Shown here piece by piece: positions 1-11,739 of a DNA stretch of 64,000 bases. The notes beneath the pieces were generated by a model. It was not told the DNA's origin and did no database searches. It worked only from the letters and a program-made list of their open reading frames with translations. This DNA comes from Mytilisepta virgata (taxonomy: Eukaryota; Mollusca; Bivalvia; Mytilida; Mytilidae): positions 37,276,230-37,340,229 of the forward strand of contig CM051516.1 in assembly GCA_028015205.1 (NCBI GenBank), given 5' to 3'. Position numbers and translations under genes: made by a program. How positions within the stretch are numbered: the first letter of the stretch is position 1; the number at the start of each line of letters is the position of its first letter.

Positions 1-1771
1 AGCTAGTATTTTGGTAATTCTAGTCTTGTTTATATGTGTGATGATTGAGAAGATGGTTTATATTGTACTGAAGCATATAGCAGATTATATCAATACTAAA
101 ATTTATTGAAAAGTATCCTCAGATACATAATAGAAATATCTTTAATAGAAAAGATAGTATTTTCCAGAAATTTGAATCTCAAGTTCAATGATCGTGATGA
201 ATAATAGATCCATGCTTTGTTGGAGTGCCTTATCATGTGGTATGCAATATAACAATGGTATGAAAGTCAGAAGATATCTTGTAAATTTTATTTTAATACA
301 TGTATTATGAGTTTGATTATTTTAGGCTAAACAATCCATTGCATGGTTGTCACTGGGCATTTATGTTTTTTAATAGGACAGTTTTCAGTTTGTTTGCTTT
401 TTTGTTTGTTTGTTTGTTTGTTTGTTTTTGTTGTTGTTGGTTAAAGCCAAAGTTATTGGCTTTTGAATAAGTTTATTTGAATTATATCAGGACATGGATA
501 TGTTAATAGGAACTGTCATAGAATATGTTAAGATTGATTTTTTTTATGTAAATCATGAAAACAATAAATGTTATTGTAAGGTGGTCAACTTTTTTCTATC
601 TTTTCTTTATTTCTATTTTTTGGAATATGAAATTTTTTGATGATTATTTTGTTACTATTAAGATTTTGTATGAGTCACTGAAAATGGAATTCAAATAAAG
701 AATTAAATTCCATTTATAGTTTTTGTGCATTATAAAGAGATATGAAGTCCTATATTCCAGTACGGCGTGTTTCCTCAACTAAGATGTTTAAAATCGTAAG
801 GTATAATGAGGGCAAAGATTGGTATAGGAATCATTTTCTGATATCTGGTTATTGGTTATTTCTAAAACATGATTTCAGCCAGTGTTTGGCCCAGAGTGTC
901 TACTGATAAGAATGACACCATTGACTGCACTGTTTGTGGCTGAGTGATTTTATGATTGAGACCCTTCTTGATACCCGTAATTTGCTAGTGATTATTTTTC
1001 AGTATCTAGCTCCATTATTAGGAGGGAGTCGTCTCCCATTTGTCAATGATTGTGAATGTGTAAAATTATATGTGTTCTGTAATATGCCCTCCTGGGGCCC
1101 TAATTTGGAAAATAAAGTATCTATCTATTTGTCAGTATCTGTATTAGATGTCCACTGATCTTGGCCTCATTTTCGTAGTCAAGAAAATGACGAAACTTTT
1201 TGTGATTTGGGCATTTTCTTGGAGAATCTTGATTTCCATTAAGATGTTTGCAACACTTTGATTCATTGGAAAGTGAACTTATCCATTGTTATCGGCCATG
1301 TCAGATCAAATGTGGCCTTGCATGACATTTTGAAAGAGCATGTTTTTTACCTCTTTTTGATGGTTCTGTTATTAATCTTTATGGAAAAGACTGTTTGATT
1401 AGCTGTTGATGAATTTTATCTAGTATGCAGCTTTATATAGGCATGACCTTGATCTTAATTTCGTGATCCAGCGATGGCATATTTGCATGATTAATGGTAA
1501 TTAAAAACTTTGTGGAATTCCACTCAAATTGGTGGTCTTGAGTCTTGTGAAAGGGTTTTCTTCATGTGGAAGGCCTCACATATCCTGTGAATAATCTAAT
1601 GAATTTTACCCCTATTCAAGTATAGGATCAAATACGTGTGGAAAATTTGAAAGGAAATTAAGTGTGAAAAAAAATCGAGTCTATGAATACTGCAAAAAAC
1701 AAATATACATTTCAAGATCACTACCTTGCCACCGGTTTAATGATTACATAGAGAAATGAATTGAGATTTTG
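1..1771. other. AT-rich non-coding stretch
   Basis: No exon chain or RNA gene is recognisable. A short TTTG-type simple repeat lies near 400-428. The rest is AT-rich with scattered stops in all frames; the only listed-size open frame (934-1158) shows no domain-like features. Confidence 0.6.
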
Positions 1772-1779
1772 GGTAAATG
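1772..1779. repeat. Left target-site duplication GGTAAATG
   Basis: The 8-mer GGTAAATG abuts the left inverted end of the 1780-5348 element and recurs exactly at its right end. An extra matching G before each copy makes 9 bp possible, but 8 bp keeps the termini CCGGTGTA / TACACCGG perfectly symmetric. Confidence 0.8.
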
Positions 1780-2449
1780 CCGGTGTAGCGTAAAATTTAC
1801 AAGTCCGTAAAAAATGGTAGTTCCGTTTCCGGTTTCCGGTTTGTCTTTCAAATTTTACGCTGTTTACTGTAAATTTCGCAAGTCGTCGTAAAATTCACAA
1901 GCTTGTTAGAAACACAAACTATCCTGTTAATTTTAACATATATACAAAGGACTACAAACCGTTTACACAATATTGAATGAATTAGTACTTACTTAACTTA
2001 TGAATGAATGAAATAAATTATAAATATGCTTGTGGCAGCTTTGAAAAACAAAAAACATCGGCGCTCAGGATCGCGGCGTTGTTTTGTTGGTTTTTTTTTT
2101 AAAGCTGCCACAATCCGTTTTCGATATAACATTGGAAGTCAGAGGCCTACAAATTTGTGATAAACAGCTCAAATTCCAAGATTTGTTTGGATTTTTGTTT
2201 TGGGGGGAGGGGGACTGTTGGCGCTGTCCGAGGGATCTGCAAAATTAAAGATAAGCCAAGTCGTAAATTAACAGGTGTATGGAATATGGTAGAATTAAAA
2301 TAGGTCTAGATTTATAACATTCTATGAAAAGTCGTGAATAAATCTAGAAGAAGAAAAATAATAACTTGCTCAAAGCCACAATGGAAATGCAATACTGAAT
2401 TGCTCAGCAACATACAGTAAAAGGCCTAAAAGGCATGAAATGCTACAAA

Positions 2450-3660
2450 AAGTAATTATTATACCACACTATGTATTAATAAAGGGAAATAAAATACTTC
2501 ATATACTTCTCAAAATATTTTGGTCAATTATCATCCAGACATATGCCAAATTCCACCAGAATCAAAATTCTTAGGCCGTAAAAAATGCAAGTCTCCCTTT
2601 CAGTTTCAAAATATCAACATGTTTGGACATGAAATGTTTGAGAAATTCAACATTAGATCTGATTATGTATTAATAAAGGGTATTCATATACTTCTCAACA
2701 TATTTTGGTCAATTATCATCCAGATATATACCAAATTCCACCAGAATCAAAATTCTTAGGCCATAAAAAATGCATGTCTCCCCTTGATTTTCAAAATATC
2801 AACATGTTTGGAGATGAAATGTTTCAGAAATTCATCATTAAACCCAGCTATGTATTAATAAAGGGAATTTATATACTTCTAAACATATTTTGGTCAATTA
2901 TCATTCAAAATTATACCAAATTCCACCTGAGTCAAAATTCTTAGGCCATAAAAAATGCTAGTCTCCCTTTGATTTTCAAAATATCAACATGTTTGGACAT
3001 GAAATGTTTCAGAAATTCATCATTATACCTGACTATGTATTAATGAAGGTAATTCATATACTTCTCAACATATTTTGGTCATTTATCATCCAAATATATA
3101 CCCAAGAAGAGACTTGCAATTTTTACGGCCTAAGATTTGGAACTCTGATGGGATTTGGAATATTTTTGGACAATAAATGACCAAAATATGTTGAGAAGTA
3201 TATTATTTCCCTTTATTAATATATAGTTAATTATAATAATTAATTTCTGATGTTTTTTATGTCCATACATCTAAGTATTTTGAGACCCAAGGAAAGAATT
3301 GCAATTTTTACGGCCTAAGATTTGTAACTTGGATGGGACTTGGAATATTTTTGAACAATAAATGACCAAAATATGTTGAGAAGTATATTATTTTCCTTTA
3401 TTAATATATAGTGACCTATAATAATTTATTTCTGAAGCATTTCATGTCCGTACACCTAGAAATTTAGTGACCCAAGAGGAGACTTGCAATTTTTACGCCC
3501 TAAGATTTGGAACTCTGATGGGATTTGGAATATTTTTGGACAATAAATGACCAAAATATGTTGAGAAGTATATTATTTCCCTTTATTAATATATAGTGAG
3601 GTATTATAATTAATTTCTGAAGCATTTCATGTCCATACACCTAGAAATTTAGTGACTCAA
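2450..3660. repeat. Internal satellite: ~185-bp direct units followed by inverted units
   Basis: Three to four + strand units (around 2490, 2675, 2860 and a partial one near 3035) repeat at about 185 bp. Each carries TATGTATTAATAAAGGGAA and ACATATTTTGGTCA. From about 3105 the same unit appears reverse-complemented (TGACCAAAATATGTTGAGAA) at about 3178, 3360 and 3548. The array is therefore head-to-head with its centre near 3100. Short open frames here are by-products of the unit. Confidence 0.85.
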
Positions 3661-3696
3661 GAGTAGACTTGCAATTTTGTCGGGATAAGATATGTA

Positions 3697-4290
3697 ATCT
3701 GTCAAGTATTAAATTTGTTCTAATATTTAGAAATTTCTATGGTTACTCATATAATTTGTTGAAAACCTTGCTTATATTATGTACTTATACCATACAAGAT
3801 ATTGTGTTCATTGAATTACTGAAATGTGGGGAAAAAAATTTAATATATGGTAAGAATACAGGAATTTCAATAGTGTTTGTTTCATAGACAGTAAGGTATA
3901 CTTTTTGCCATAAAGAAAACATTTTATAAGCAAATTTGATAAAATTTGGTAAAAAATTTGCAATTGTATTGTATTTAGGATATACAATATGTCCTACAGT
4001 TTAGATAAAAGAATTGAAAATAATTATCCTTCTTGTTTCGACAAAACTGAGCAATTTAAGGCATTTCATGCATGAAGTCTGTCAAGTATTAAAACTGTTC
4101 TTAAATTTTGAAAGTTCTATGGTTTTTGATATAAATTGAAAAAAAACCTTGCTTATATTATGTACTTATACCATACAAGTTGCCAAGTTAATTGAATCAT
4201 TGCAAATGTAAGAAAAAAACTTTTAATATACGACAAAAATACAGTAATTCCAATAGTGTTAATGTTTCATGGACAGTAAGGTACAATGTG
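3697..4290 (+). repeat. Two diverged direct copies, ~380 bp apart
   Basis: A block beginning GTCTGTCAAGTATTAAA near 3697 and ending with ACAGTAAGGTA near 3898 recurs from about 4077 to 4290 with many substitutions. Shared landmarks include CTTGCTTATATTATGTACTT. It lies inside the 1780-5348 element. Confidence 0.75.
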
Positions 4291-5348
4291 TGCTTTAAAG
4301 CAATTTTTTTGTGTAAATTTATAAAAATATGGTAATAAAAAATGTTGGTGTCCTATGTGTTATGAGAATGAGAAAAATTAAAATGTCCAATAAAATAGAG
4401 TAACCAAAAAAGTGTTTGTCCCCATTGCCTTTTGAACCGGTGTCAATCCCCTGATAAATTTTGCCTGGTCCCTAACTACAGTTTGATTGAGATGTATTTA
4501 AAAGTGACGAAATCTGTATTAGAGTCAAAAGCTACATTTTACATGGCTCTTGAAGTTCATGAAAATGTATGCAATGCCCAAAATGCAATAGAAGCCAAAA
4601 ACTGCATGCTAGGTGGCTAACACGATGACATTAAGCAAATTGTGATGGCAGAAATGTTTTACAAACAATTTCTTAATTGTGAAGAGTACACATGTACTAC
4701 ATTCAACTGGATACTTGTCACATAGTATACATGATCCTTTCTTGGGTACAGGCAGAGATGGGGAAAGGAAAATTTTTTTTTTAAAGTTTATCCTACTATT
4801 GATATCACTTGATACATTTTTATTTCTGTGTCTGATAATTTAATTACCATTAATCAATTTATGTGTGAAATAATAGCTGTACTTGCCTTATTTTGGCCAA
4901 GTAAACAACTACAGTAGAATCAATTAACATATTAAATTCTATTTTGACCACTATAAGACATAGCTATCAACAGTATTTTATTCATGTTTATAAAAGCCCT
5001 GATAATCTACAATTCTTTTAAATTACATCTATACAGTCAGTACACATAAACAGGATAGTATTATATGTTCCCTGACATAAATGAGTTCCCGCTTAGAAAT
5101 TTTCCTATAAATTACATATAAAACCACAATTTTTCAAAATTTTGTCCTCAAGTTATTAAACATTCGGGAATTTATCTTGAGTTATTTGCTCAAATGTTGG
5201 TTAAAAGTATATTTTCCTATCAATTGTTAATATAACGGAAACGGTTTGTGAAAGTGAAACTTCCAATTTTTACACAGGAAGTGCTTTAAATATTTGCACA
5301 TGCGTGCTTGCATTTTTTACGGAACTTGCGATTTTTACGATACACCGG

Positions 5349-5356
5349 GGTAAATG
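5349..5356. repeat. Right target-site duplication GGTAAATG
   Basis: Exact partner of positions 1772-1779, directly after the terminal TACACCGG. Confidence 0.8.
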
Positions 5357-7475
5357 TCAACAAGACCAGAACCAAGAAACGGAATTCGGAAGGTATAAAA
5401 AGTTGGGGAACCGTTGCGTAACTCTTATATATATGGTCCTTGTTCTATATAGATAGGTTCACACGTATCAAAACACAACACAAAGAACCATAAGAGTTTT
5501 TGTAGATGTCACAGGGCACGTAAACACAGTACTGTGACAGTGGACCCTTAATGGATCAACCATTTGATTTTTTTGGGGGGTTGGGGGATCAAATTTAAAA
5601 AAAATAGTGCAGAACCAGGATTTTGGCAAAATGAAGACAGGATCAGGATTTTTTTTTTGTTTAAATATAGATAAAAATAAATTTAGGCCGTCAAAACCCC
5701 CCCTATAAAAATCAAATGGTTGCTCCGTTAGGTGTGCCATATAATAGATATTTTGAGTAGTTCAATCGAAACTCTAGACATGAACAACAAAGTAATACAG
5801 TGCTTCCTAATATGCAGCTATATCGGTCATAATTATGTTAGGTAACTCTGTTTAGACTTATTAACTGGTTACCCAATATCGAGAATCTACTGGTCCCGTT
5901 CATGCCAGGCATTCATCGTACTTCGATAACTCTGTATTGATTATAGCACGTTCTCCACGTCTTCACTTTAAAAAACTTTATTTGAAATATGTAGTAACAT
6001 TTCACATGGATTATAATTTCAATATATGAAATTGTGACAATAATTAATAATATGAAATTTATCACCAATTTATACAAACTGACAAAAGTACATAATTACA
6101 CGTGATAAAGGGTAATGGTGCAAGTTTTTTTTTAATTTTTTAAGCCGCGAGAAAAACGATTTTTTTTTTTGGTAAAATTTATTTGAGTTTTATCTGAAGA
6201 AATTTATTATGCGCAATTAACATGCTGTGTGTTTCAGGTAATTATAACTAATTAACGATTTGACATGTATATTGTACCTTGACTGTCCGGATGTTTATTG
6301 TTCCAACCGTTAATTAAGGTACACAGGTACATTGTATGTATACAGGTAAACCGTTTGCTGACCAAAAACAGCGTCATTTCATTTTAATAAAGAGGTGTGT
6401 GTGTGTTTAAGGGGGGGGGGGGGGGGTCACAAAGAATGCAGTGATGAAATATAATTTCAAATGTCAGATAAGTAACATTTTAATTTATTTTAAATTAATA
6501 ATTTATCTTTTTGGTATTTATATATTTAACATTTGACATATTATATGAGTAATTCTATTTACTCGTATATGTATTTACTTTGTTATGGCAAGGTAGAAGC
6601 TGATTAGGATTGGCGCCATCTTGAATAATAATAGTAAAAAATAACACATTTCAAAATAGCTAATTTTCAAATCAATTTGGAAGGGACATAATCAAAATTT
6701 AAACTATTGCAATTACGATATTTCGAAAAGTTATAAAGGTTTTATTCAAACATATGATATATGAAGACCAAAGAATATACTTTATTAGTAACATCCGAGA
6801 CATAAAACAATATGTCTAGTAATTTATCAGTATCTATAGTATGCATATCCCCCCTTTTTATTATAACTTCACCACACAATATAATATTATTTGTTTCACT
6901 TCCGGTATCAGGTCGCCATATTACTAGAAAGTGCAAAAATTACCTATTATCTTATCTTTAAAATTGTCCGTGCAAAATTTCAGTAGACACCGAGTTATTG
7001 ACATAATTTGCCTGGTTTATAAGGGTTTGATCGTGAAATAGCCATTAATTACATTGGTTTTAATACGAAATATATAGTCGTATTTTAATCGCTCAGGGAC
7101 GAAACTTTCTCTGAATTTAAACTGTTGAGAGAAAAATATGTCAAACGTGAATGTTTATACTACAAAGTTGGTCGTGCAAAATAACTTGAAAATTAACCCA
7201 TAGAGTATAATTTGAAAATTTATTGAACCCCATTGAAATTTCCCATTAGTAAGTCAAAACAATATGGTGGACCTATACGTCACGAAAGTCACGTGATGAC
7301 CGCGATAGCTGGAGATGAGGCACAAAATAAAATTTAAAAGAACAAGGGTTGCCATCTGATCACATGAATCTGAATTTGTGCCATTGGATAGAACATGTAA
7401 GATAGCAACTAATTAATTTTGAAGGAGGTAAAGGAATTGTGAAATTGTTTTGCAAATAGATTTTTGTCTCGCCTG
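5357..7475. other. Non-coding stretch with simple repeats
   Basis: No gene recognised. Around 6390-6427 a short GT run is followed by a G run of about 16. A G/T-rich tract lies near 5570-5590. No exon chain or RNA gene was seen on either strand. Confidence 0.55.
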
Positions 7476-7819
7476 CGACGAACAGTTGCGAAAGGCGGGG
7501 TGTAGGTATTACTTTCCGGCTCCGGCGTAAACCTTAATAACTTTGAACATATAATATCCACACTTGAGATGTTTGATTCATAGATACTTTATGATATAAG
7601 CGTTAACTTAGCTGTAGTATATTTGGTCTTGTAACCTTGGGTCATCGACTTCATCATTGTTTATACTGAAACATTTGTAAAATCTGCGTCAAAGTTTCGC
7701 GATTCAGTCCATTCCTCAGCAGCTGTAATACCTAGACATATTGATAATTCTTGGTGGATAAATATCATTCTGACATCTGTCTCTCGGCCTTGACCTCAAT
7801 TGCATGCTTAAGTGACTTT
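7476..7819 (+). repeat. Left part of an interrupted ~145-bp tandem array
   Basis: The unit carries CCTTGACCTCAAT, a CAGCAGCTGTAATACCTA-type block and GGTGG(G)TACAT-like text. It breaks off after AGTGACTTTA at 7820, where the 3.9-kb element starts, and resumes after 11741. Confidence 0.7.
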
Positions 7820-8039
7820 AGTATATGGGGACAGGCAAATTAGTATTTGAGGAGCTGGAAATGACGCCACAGGAAGTCACGGGATCAGAAACGGAAGTAC
7901 CCGGAAATGGTTTGCACGCATGCACAACTGGAAATGATGTGTTTTCCCGCCATTTGTTTATGGAACTGACGTAAGTCACATGCCAGGACCCGGGTGTATC
8001 GTCTGCACATATGTGACCGGAACCGGAATTACATGGAAG

Positions 8040-8365
8040 TGGTTTGCGAGCTTGTGCAACTGGAACTACTTGTCGCTGTTTTCGCTGCTGCTGCTGCTCC
8101 GGCTGCTTGTTGGTGTTCGTCATCGCGGCTCTTCTCTTGCTCATCGCTGTTTTTCTCTTGCTCTTTGCTGTTCATCGCTACACATGACTATACTCACATG
8201 CTCATTTCAGTTTTTTGGTGCTACTTGTCGCTGTTTTTACTGCTGCTGCTGCTCCTGCTGCGTGTTGGTGTTCGTCATTGCTGCTTTACTCTTGTTCATC
8301 GCTGTTTTTCTCTTGCTCTTTGCTGTTCATTGCTACTCACGACTATACTCACATGCCCATTTCGG
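8040..8365 (+). repeat. CTG-rich minisatellite, first block
   Basis: Units of about 150 bp, each with CTACTTGTCGCTGTTTT, four CTG/GCT triplets, CTCTTGCTCATCGCTG, CATGACTATACTCAC and CATTTCAG. Two units lie here. Overlapping Leu/Cys-rich open frames (7980-8386) come from the triplets and are not judged to be genes. Confidence 0.85.
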
Positions 8366-9592
8366 TTTTTAGCTGACCTTTCCTAAAAGAAAATGTGAGC
8401 TTTTGCCATCACTTGGCGTCCGTTGTCGTCGTTGTCTGTCGTTGTCTGTCGTCGTCGTTAATAATTTTTCAAACATCTCCTCTGAAACTACTGAATGGAT
8501 TTGGATAAAACTAAGCATGATTGTTCCTTAGGGTATCCTGCATAAAGTTTATGCTTCGATTTTTGATCCGTCGAAAAACATGGCCACTGTTACTAAAAAT
8601 AGAACATAGGGGTCAAACAACAGTTTTTCGCAAATATCTAAAAAATCATTAGGTTACGGCAAATTCTGGCAGGTTGAAAGTGTTCAGCATGATGAGAGCT
8701 ACCTGTGTGCTGATTTTCGTGAAAATCTATCAACTGATGTTAGAGTTATTGCCCTTTTTTGACATTTTTTGCTTTTTTATGTTATTACTTTAAAAATCTT
8801 CTTCTCTGAAACTACTACTCAAAATCAAATGAAACTTGGTAAGATTGTTCCTTAGGGTATCCTGCAAAAAGCTAATGCTTGGATTTTTGATTGATCGAAA
8901 AACATGTCCGCCCTTACTAAAAATAGAACATAGGGGTCAAAATGCTGTTTTTTGCTATTTTTTCCTGAATTATAGAAAGAAAATGAAGATGAAAGCTACT
9001 TTCAAGGTAAACATGGTATCCCGAGTTGAATGGTGATGATGAAAGTTTGTTTCGGACGGCCATTTTCCCGCCATTTTTTACACTTGCTCGGATTTCAACA
9101 ATATTTGGTTTTTAAAGTAAACATGGTATCCTTAGTGAATGGTGATGACGAGAATGTTGTATAACAATGATTAAACTTCATAATATGTGAGCTTTTAATT
9201 GCCATCACTTGGTGTCCGTCATCGTCGTTGTTAACAAATTTTCAAACAAAGCCTTAACCCACAATTTTTACATAACTTCTTTCAAACATTTTAAAAACGA
9301 AGACGACATATAGACCAAAAGATTTATACTTGTATTTGAAGATGAATTAAAGCTTGTATTTTGTATTGTGAATCATCAGATTGACCATGACTGTATCTTA
9401 ATCAAGCGTAGGGAGAACTCATGCCCATTTCTTTTCAGAGGTTCTTGAAAGGCGTTTAAATGTATTTTCATCATTTTACGTGACCTTTAATACTCAGTTT
9501 AATTTACAACAAACATTAATATATTAATTTAGTTTATAGTGCATTGTTTGCCAGGTGAGCGATTCAGGAGATTCTTGAGAGCCTCTTGTTTG
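8366..9592 (+). mobile_element. AGCTCACCTG-capped repeat inserted in the minisatellite
   Basis: The left cap is a worn form of TTTTAGCTCACCTGG followed by GTGAGCTTTTGCCATCACTT. The right cap is CCAGGTGAGCGATTCAGG then GAGCCTCTTGTTT, ending near 9592. The body contains CTCTGAAACTACT and AAAATAGAACATAGGGGTC blocks, once near 8480 and again near 8800. The flanks CATTTCGGTTTTT and GGTGCTACTTGTC join to restore an intact minisatellite unit. Confidence 0.75.
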
Positions 9593-10040
9593 GTGCTACT
9601 TGTCACCGTTTTCGCTGCTGCTGCTGCTCGTGCTGCTTGATACTGTTCGTCATCACTGCTCTTCTCTTGCTCATCGCTGTTTTGCTCTTGCTCTTTCCTG
9701 TTCATCGCTAACATTGACTATACTCACGTGATCATTTCAGTTTTTTGGGGCTACTTGTCGCAGTTTTCGCTGCTGCTGCTGCTCTTGCTGCTTGTTGCTG
9801 TACATCGCTGTTTTTCTCTTGCTCTTTGCTGTTCATTGCTAATCATGACTATACTCTCGTGCTCATTTCAGTTATTTTGGGTTACTTGTTGCTGTTTTCG
9901 CTGCTGCTGCTGCTCCTACTGCTTGTTGCTGTTCATCATTGCTACTCTTCTCTTGCTCATCACTGTTTTTCTCTTGCTCTTTGCTGTTCATCGCTACTCA
10001 TGACTATACTCACGTGCTCATTTCGTTTTTTTGCTGCTGC
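9593..10040 (+). repeat. CTG-rich minisatellite, second block
   Basis: Three further units (starting about 9596, 9751 and 9882) continue the array interrupted at 8366. Spacing is about 130-155 bp. Open frames at 9728-10146 are triplet by-products. Confidence 0.85.
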
Positions 10041-10149
10041 TGCTAGTGGTGGTCGATTGTCGTTAGTCAAAGATTGGATCTGTGCTAGAGCACCCTTAGA
10101 TCCGGGTCATTTGAAAGTCCACTTTGCAGGTTTTCCAGGCTTGTGACTG

Positions 10150-11074
10150 GCTATCATCATCGGGGTATCTAGTTTAAAAAATGTGTCCGACCACCCCGCC
10201 TGCCAATCAACATGGTCGCTATGGCTAAAAATAGAACATAGGGGGTAAATGCAGTTTTTGCCTTGTATCTCTGAAATTAAAGTATTTAGAGTAAATTTGA
10301 CGGGGTAAAAATGTTCATCAGGTTAAGATCTATCTGACGAATCAGACAACCCGTTGTTGGGTTGCTGTCCCTGAATTGGTAAATTCTAGTAAAGTTTGCA
10401 GTTTTTGGTTATTATCTTGGTGTAAGGGAGGTAATCCAAACACATTTAAAGTAAAATGTTGTGTATGATTATGTAGATTGTCTTGGGGTGATTTATAGCT
10501 GTCAATTTATTTTTAGAAGTTTCTATTAATTAATATTAATTTTAGCCATATGTCATTTTCTGTTTTAAGATTTTTATGGTGTATTTAAATAGGTAATTAT
10601 GTTAGCAAACTCAATGAGAAATTTGAATAGGGATTATGACCATATCTTGAGGGAAAGAATTTTTTTTTGGAAAAGGGGAAAAGGGGGAGGTGAAAAAAAA
10701 TTAGGGGGGGGGGGGTAATTGGGGGGTTCAATTCACAACAGCATATTGTATTGCACAAAAAGCAAAAAATTGAATATAAATTCAAATCATATGACCAATT
10801 CTAGGTTCTTTGACTACTGTTATTCTGTGTCAGAAACCTATAATGTGTCAAATATTTAATTACAATCCAAATTCAGACCTGTATCAAGTGCGAATATTGT
10901 GTCTATTTTTGCCCCAACTGTTCAGGGTTGGACCTCTGCGGTCGTATCCAGCTGCGCTCAGCGAAGCAATTTATTAATGCTTTTCATTATGATTTTAACC
11001 TTATTTTACATGATTTCAAAAACCACAGTAGATACAGGTGAGCGACACAGGCTTTTGAGAGCCTCTAGTTTAAT
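10150..11074 (+). mobile_element. Second AGCTCACCTG-family fragment with its right cap
   Basis: The body text GGGTATCTAGTTTAAAAAAT and AAAATAGAACATAGGGGGTA matches the family near 10170-10420. The right cap, AGGTGAGCGACACAGGC followed by GAGCCTCTAGTTT, is at about 11037-11074. Between them lies the 3' part of a GACCGC-type element (10415-10975). I see no left cap. Confidence 0.65.
10415..10975 (+). mobile_element. 3' fragment of the GACCGC-hairpin element
   Basis: Landmarks shared with the copies ending at 18946, 26421 and 42998 include GGGAGGTAATCCAAACACAT, the T/G-rich tracts, TATGACCAATTCTA, TCTGTGTCAGAAACCTA and the terminal GACCTCTGCGGTCGTAT with GCTGCGCTCAGCGAAGC. It ends AATTTATT. The 5' GACCGC hairpin is absent. 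Confidence 0.75.
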
Positions 11075-11407
11075 GGACTTGGACTTCGACATAACAGTGA
11101 GAGCATCAGTCCCTAGAGACTGGATGCGAGACCCATACCATATACAGACCGATGAAAGACCCAGAGACGACCGAGAAGCGCTGGAAAAGGGAGATAATAC
11201 AATCCGAATCCTGGTCATGCATAGCACAGCCGGGTCCCAGTATGTGACTCACTTCCGTAAACAAATAATGGAGAAATGGCGGGAAACACTACTTCCGGTT
11301 GCGCATGCGCGCAAAGCCTTCAGGTTATGGTCACGTATGCGCAGACGACACATCCGGGTCCTGGCACGTGACTTACGTCACTTCCGTAAACAAATGGCGG
11401 GAAAACA

Positions 11408-11417
11408 CATCACCTCC
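11408..11417. repeat. SINE target duplication CATCACCTCC, left copy
   Basis: Ten bases repeated exactly at 11597-11606. The left arm of the host element (near 7935) carries the uninterrupted equivalent, so this marks the insertion. Confidence 0.85.
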
Positions 11418-11596
11418 AGGGGCCTCGGTGGCCGAGTGATCTAGGTAGTTCGTCATGACTACTAGTGATCACTAGTCTGTCAACGCTGAGGTTGTGAGTT
11501 CGAATCTCACCTGTGGCGGGGTGTGTTCGACTCCGATAAAAACTGGCCGCCGCGAAATAGCCAAATGTGCTGAAAACGGCGTAAAACCCCAACTAT
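11418..11596 (+). mobile_element. tRNA-derived SINE, 179 bp
   Basis: The 5' part looks like a class II (Leu/Ser-like) tRNA. A box-A-like TGGCCGAGTGATCTAGG sits near 11430 and a box-B-like GTTCGAATCTC near 11500, with a long variable arm between. A short non-tRNA body follows and the 3' end is CCCCAACTAT. Exact 10-bp duplications flank it. It is judged a retroposed SINE rather than a tRNA gene because of the body, the missing acceptor pairing and the duplications. Confidence 0.8.
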
Positions 11597-11739
11597 CATC
11601 ACCTCCGGTTGCACGTGGGCGAAAACCACCCCCGGGTATTTCCGGTTCCGGCCACGTGACTTGCTGTGACCTCATTTCCCCTTCCGGTGACGTCACTTCC
11701 GGTTCCTCCTCAAATACTAATTTGCCTGTCCCCATATAC

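Larger units (their letters stand above)
1780..5348. mobile_element. Non-autonomous DNA transposon, 3.57 kb, ~38-bp inverted ends, 8-bp TSD
   Basis: The left end starts CCGGTGTAGCGTAAAATTTA and the right end, reverse-complemented, starts CCGGTGTATCGTAAAAATCG. The two stay alignable for about 38 bp, to CCGTAAAAAATG. Both ends are flanked by GGTAAATG. Subterminal motifs (GTAAA...CAAG) recur inside both ends. There is no transposase frame; the interior is a tandem/inverted satellite (2450-3660) and a direct repeat (3697-4290). An 8-bp TSD is known for hAT, P, Merlin and some others, but the termini do not let me pick a superfamily. It presumably moves with an enzyme supplied elsewhere. Confidence 0.8.
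7821..11739. mobile_element. TA-flanked 3.9-kb element with >200-bp imperfect inverted arms
   Basis: The left end begins GTATATGGGGACAGGCAAAT; the right end is its inverse. TA lies immediately outside both ends (7819-7820, 11740-11741). The arms (about 7821-8060 and 11320-11739) share CAAATTAGTATTTGAGGAG, CCCGCCATTTGTTTA and GTCACGTGCCAGGACCCGG-type blocks in opposite orientation. The right arm holds a SINE the left arm lacks. Inside are a CTG-rich minisatellite and insertions of other repeats, with no transposase. A TA duplication is typical of Tc1/mariner-like insertion, but arms this long do not prove that family. Confidence 0.75.

Noticed and set aside
7980..8386. Two overlapping 130-codon Leu/Cys-rich open frames
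   Set aside because: They arise from CTG/GCT triplets of a minisatellite and overlap in two frames; no splice or domain support.
9728..10146. Open frames of 91 and 133 codons
   Set aside because: Same minisatellite as at 8040; frame openness is caused by the triplets.
10899..11444. 181-codon open frame
   Set aside because: It starts in the 3' end of a GACCGC element, crosses a right cap and ends in the inverted arm, so it is a chimera of repeats. Only the 11075-11225 part is kept as a weak finding.
11418..11500. Possible genuine tRNA-Leu/Ser gene
   Set aside because: It has box-like motifs but lacks acceptor pairing and has a non-tRNA body and target duplications, so it is a SINE.
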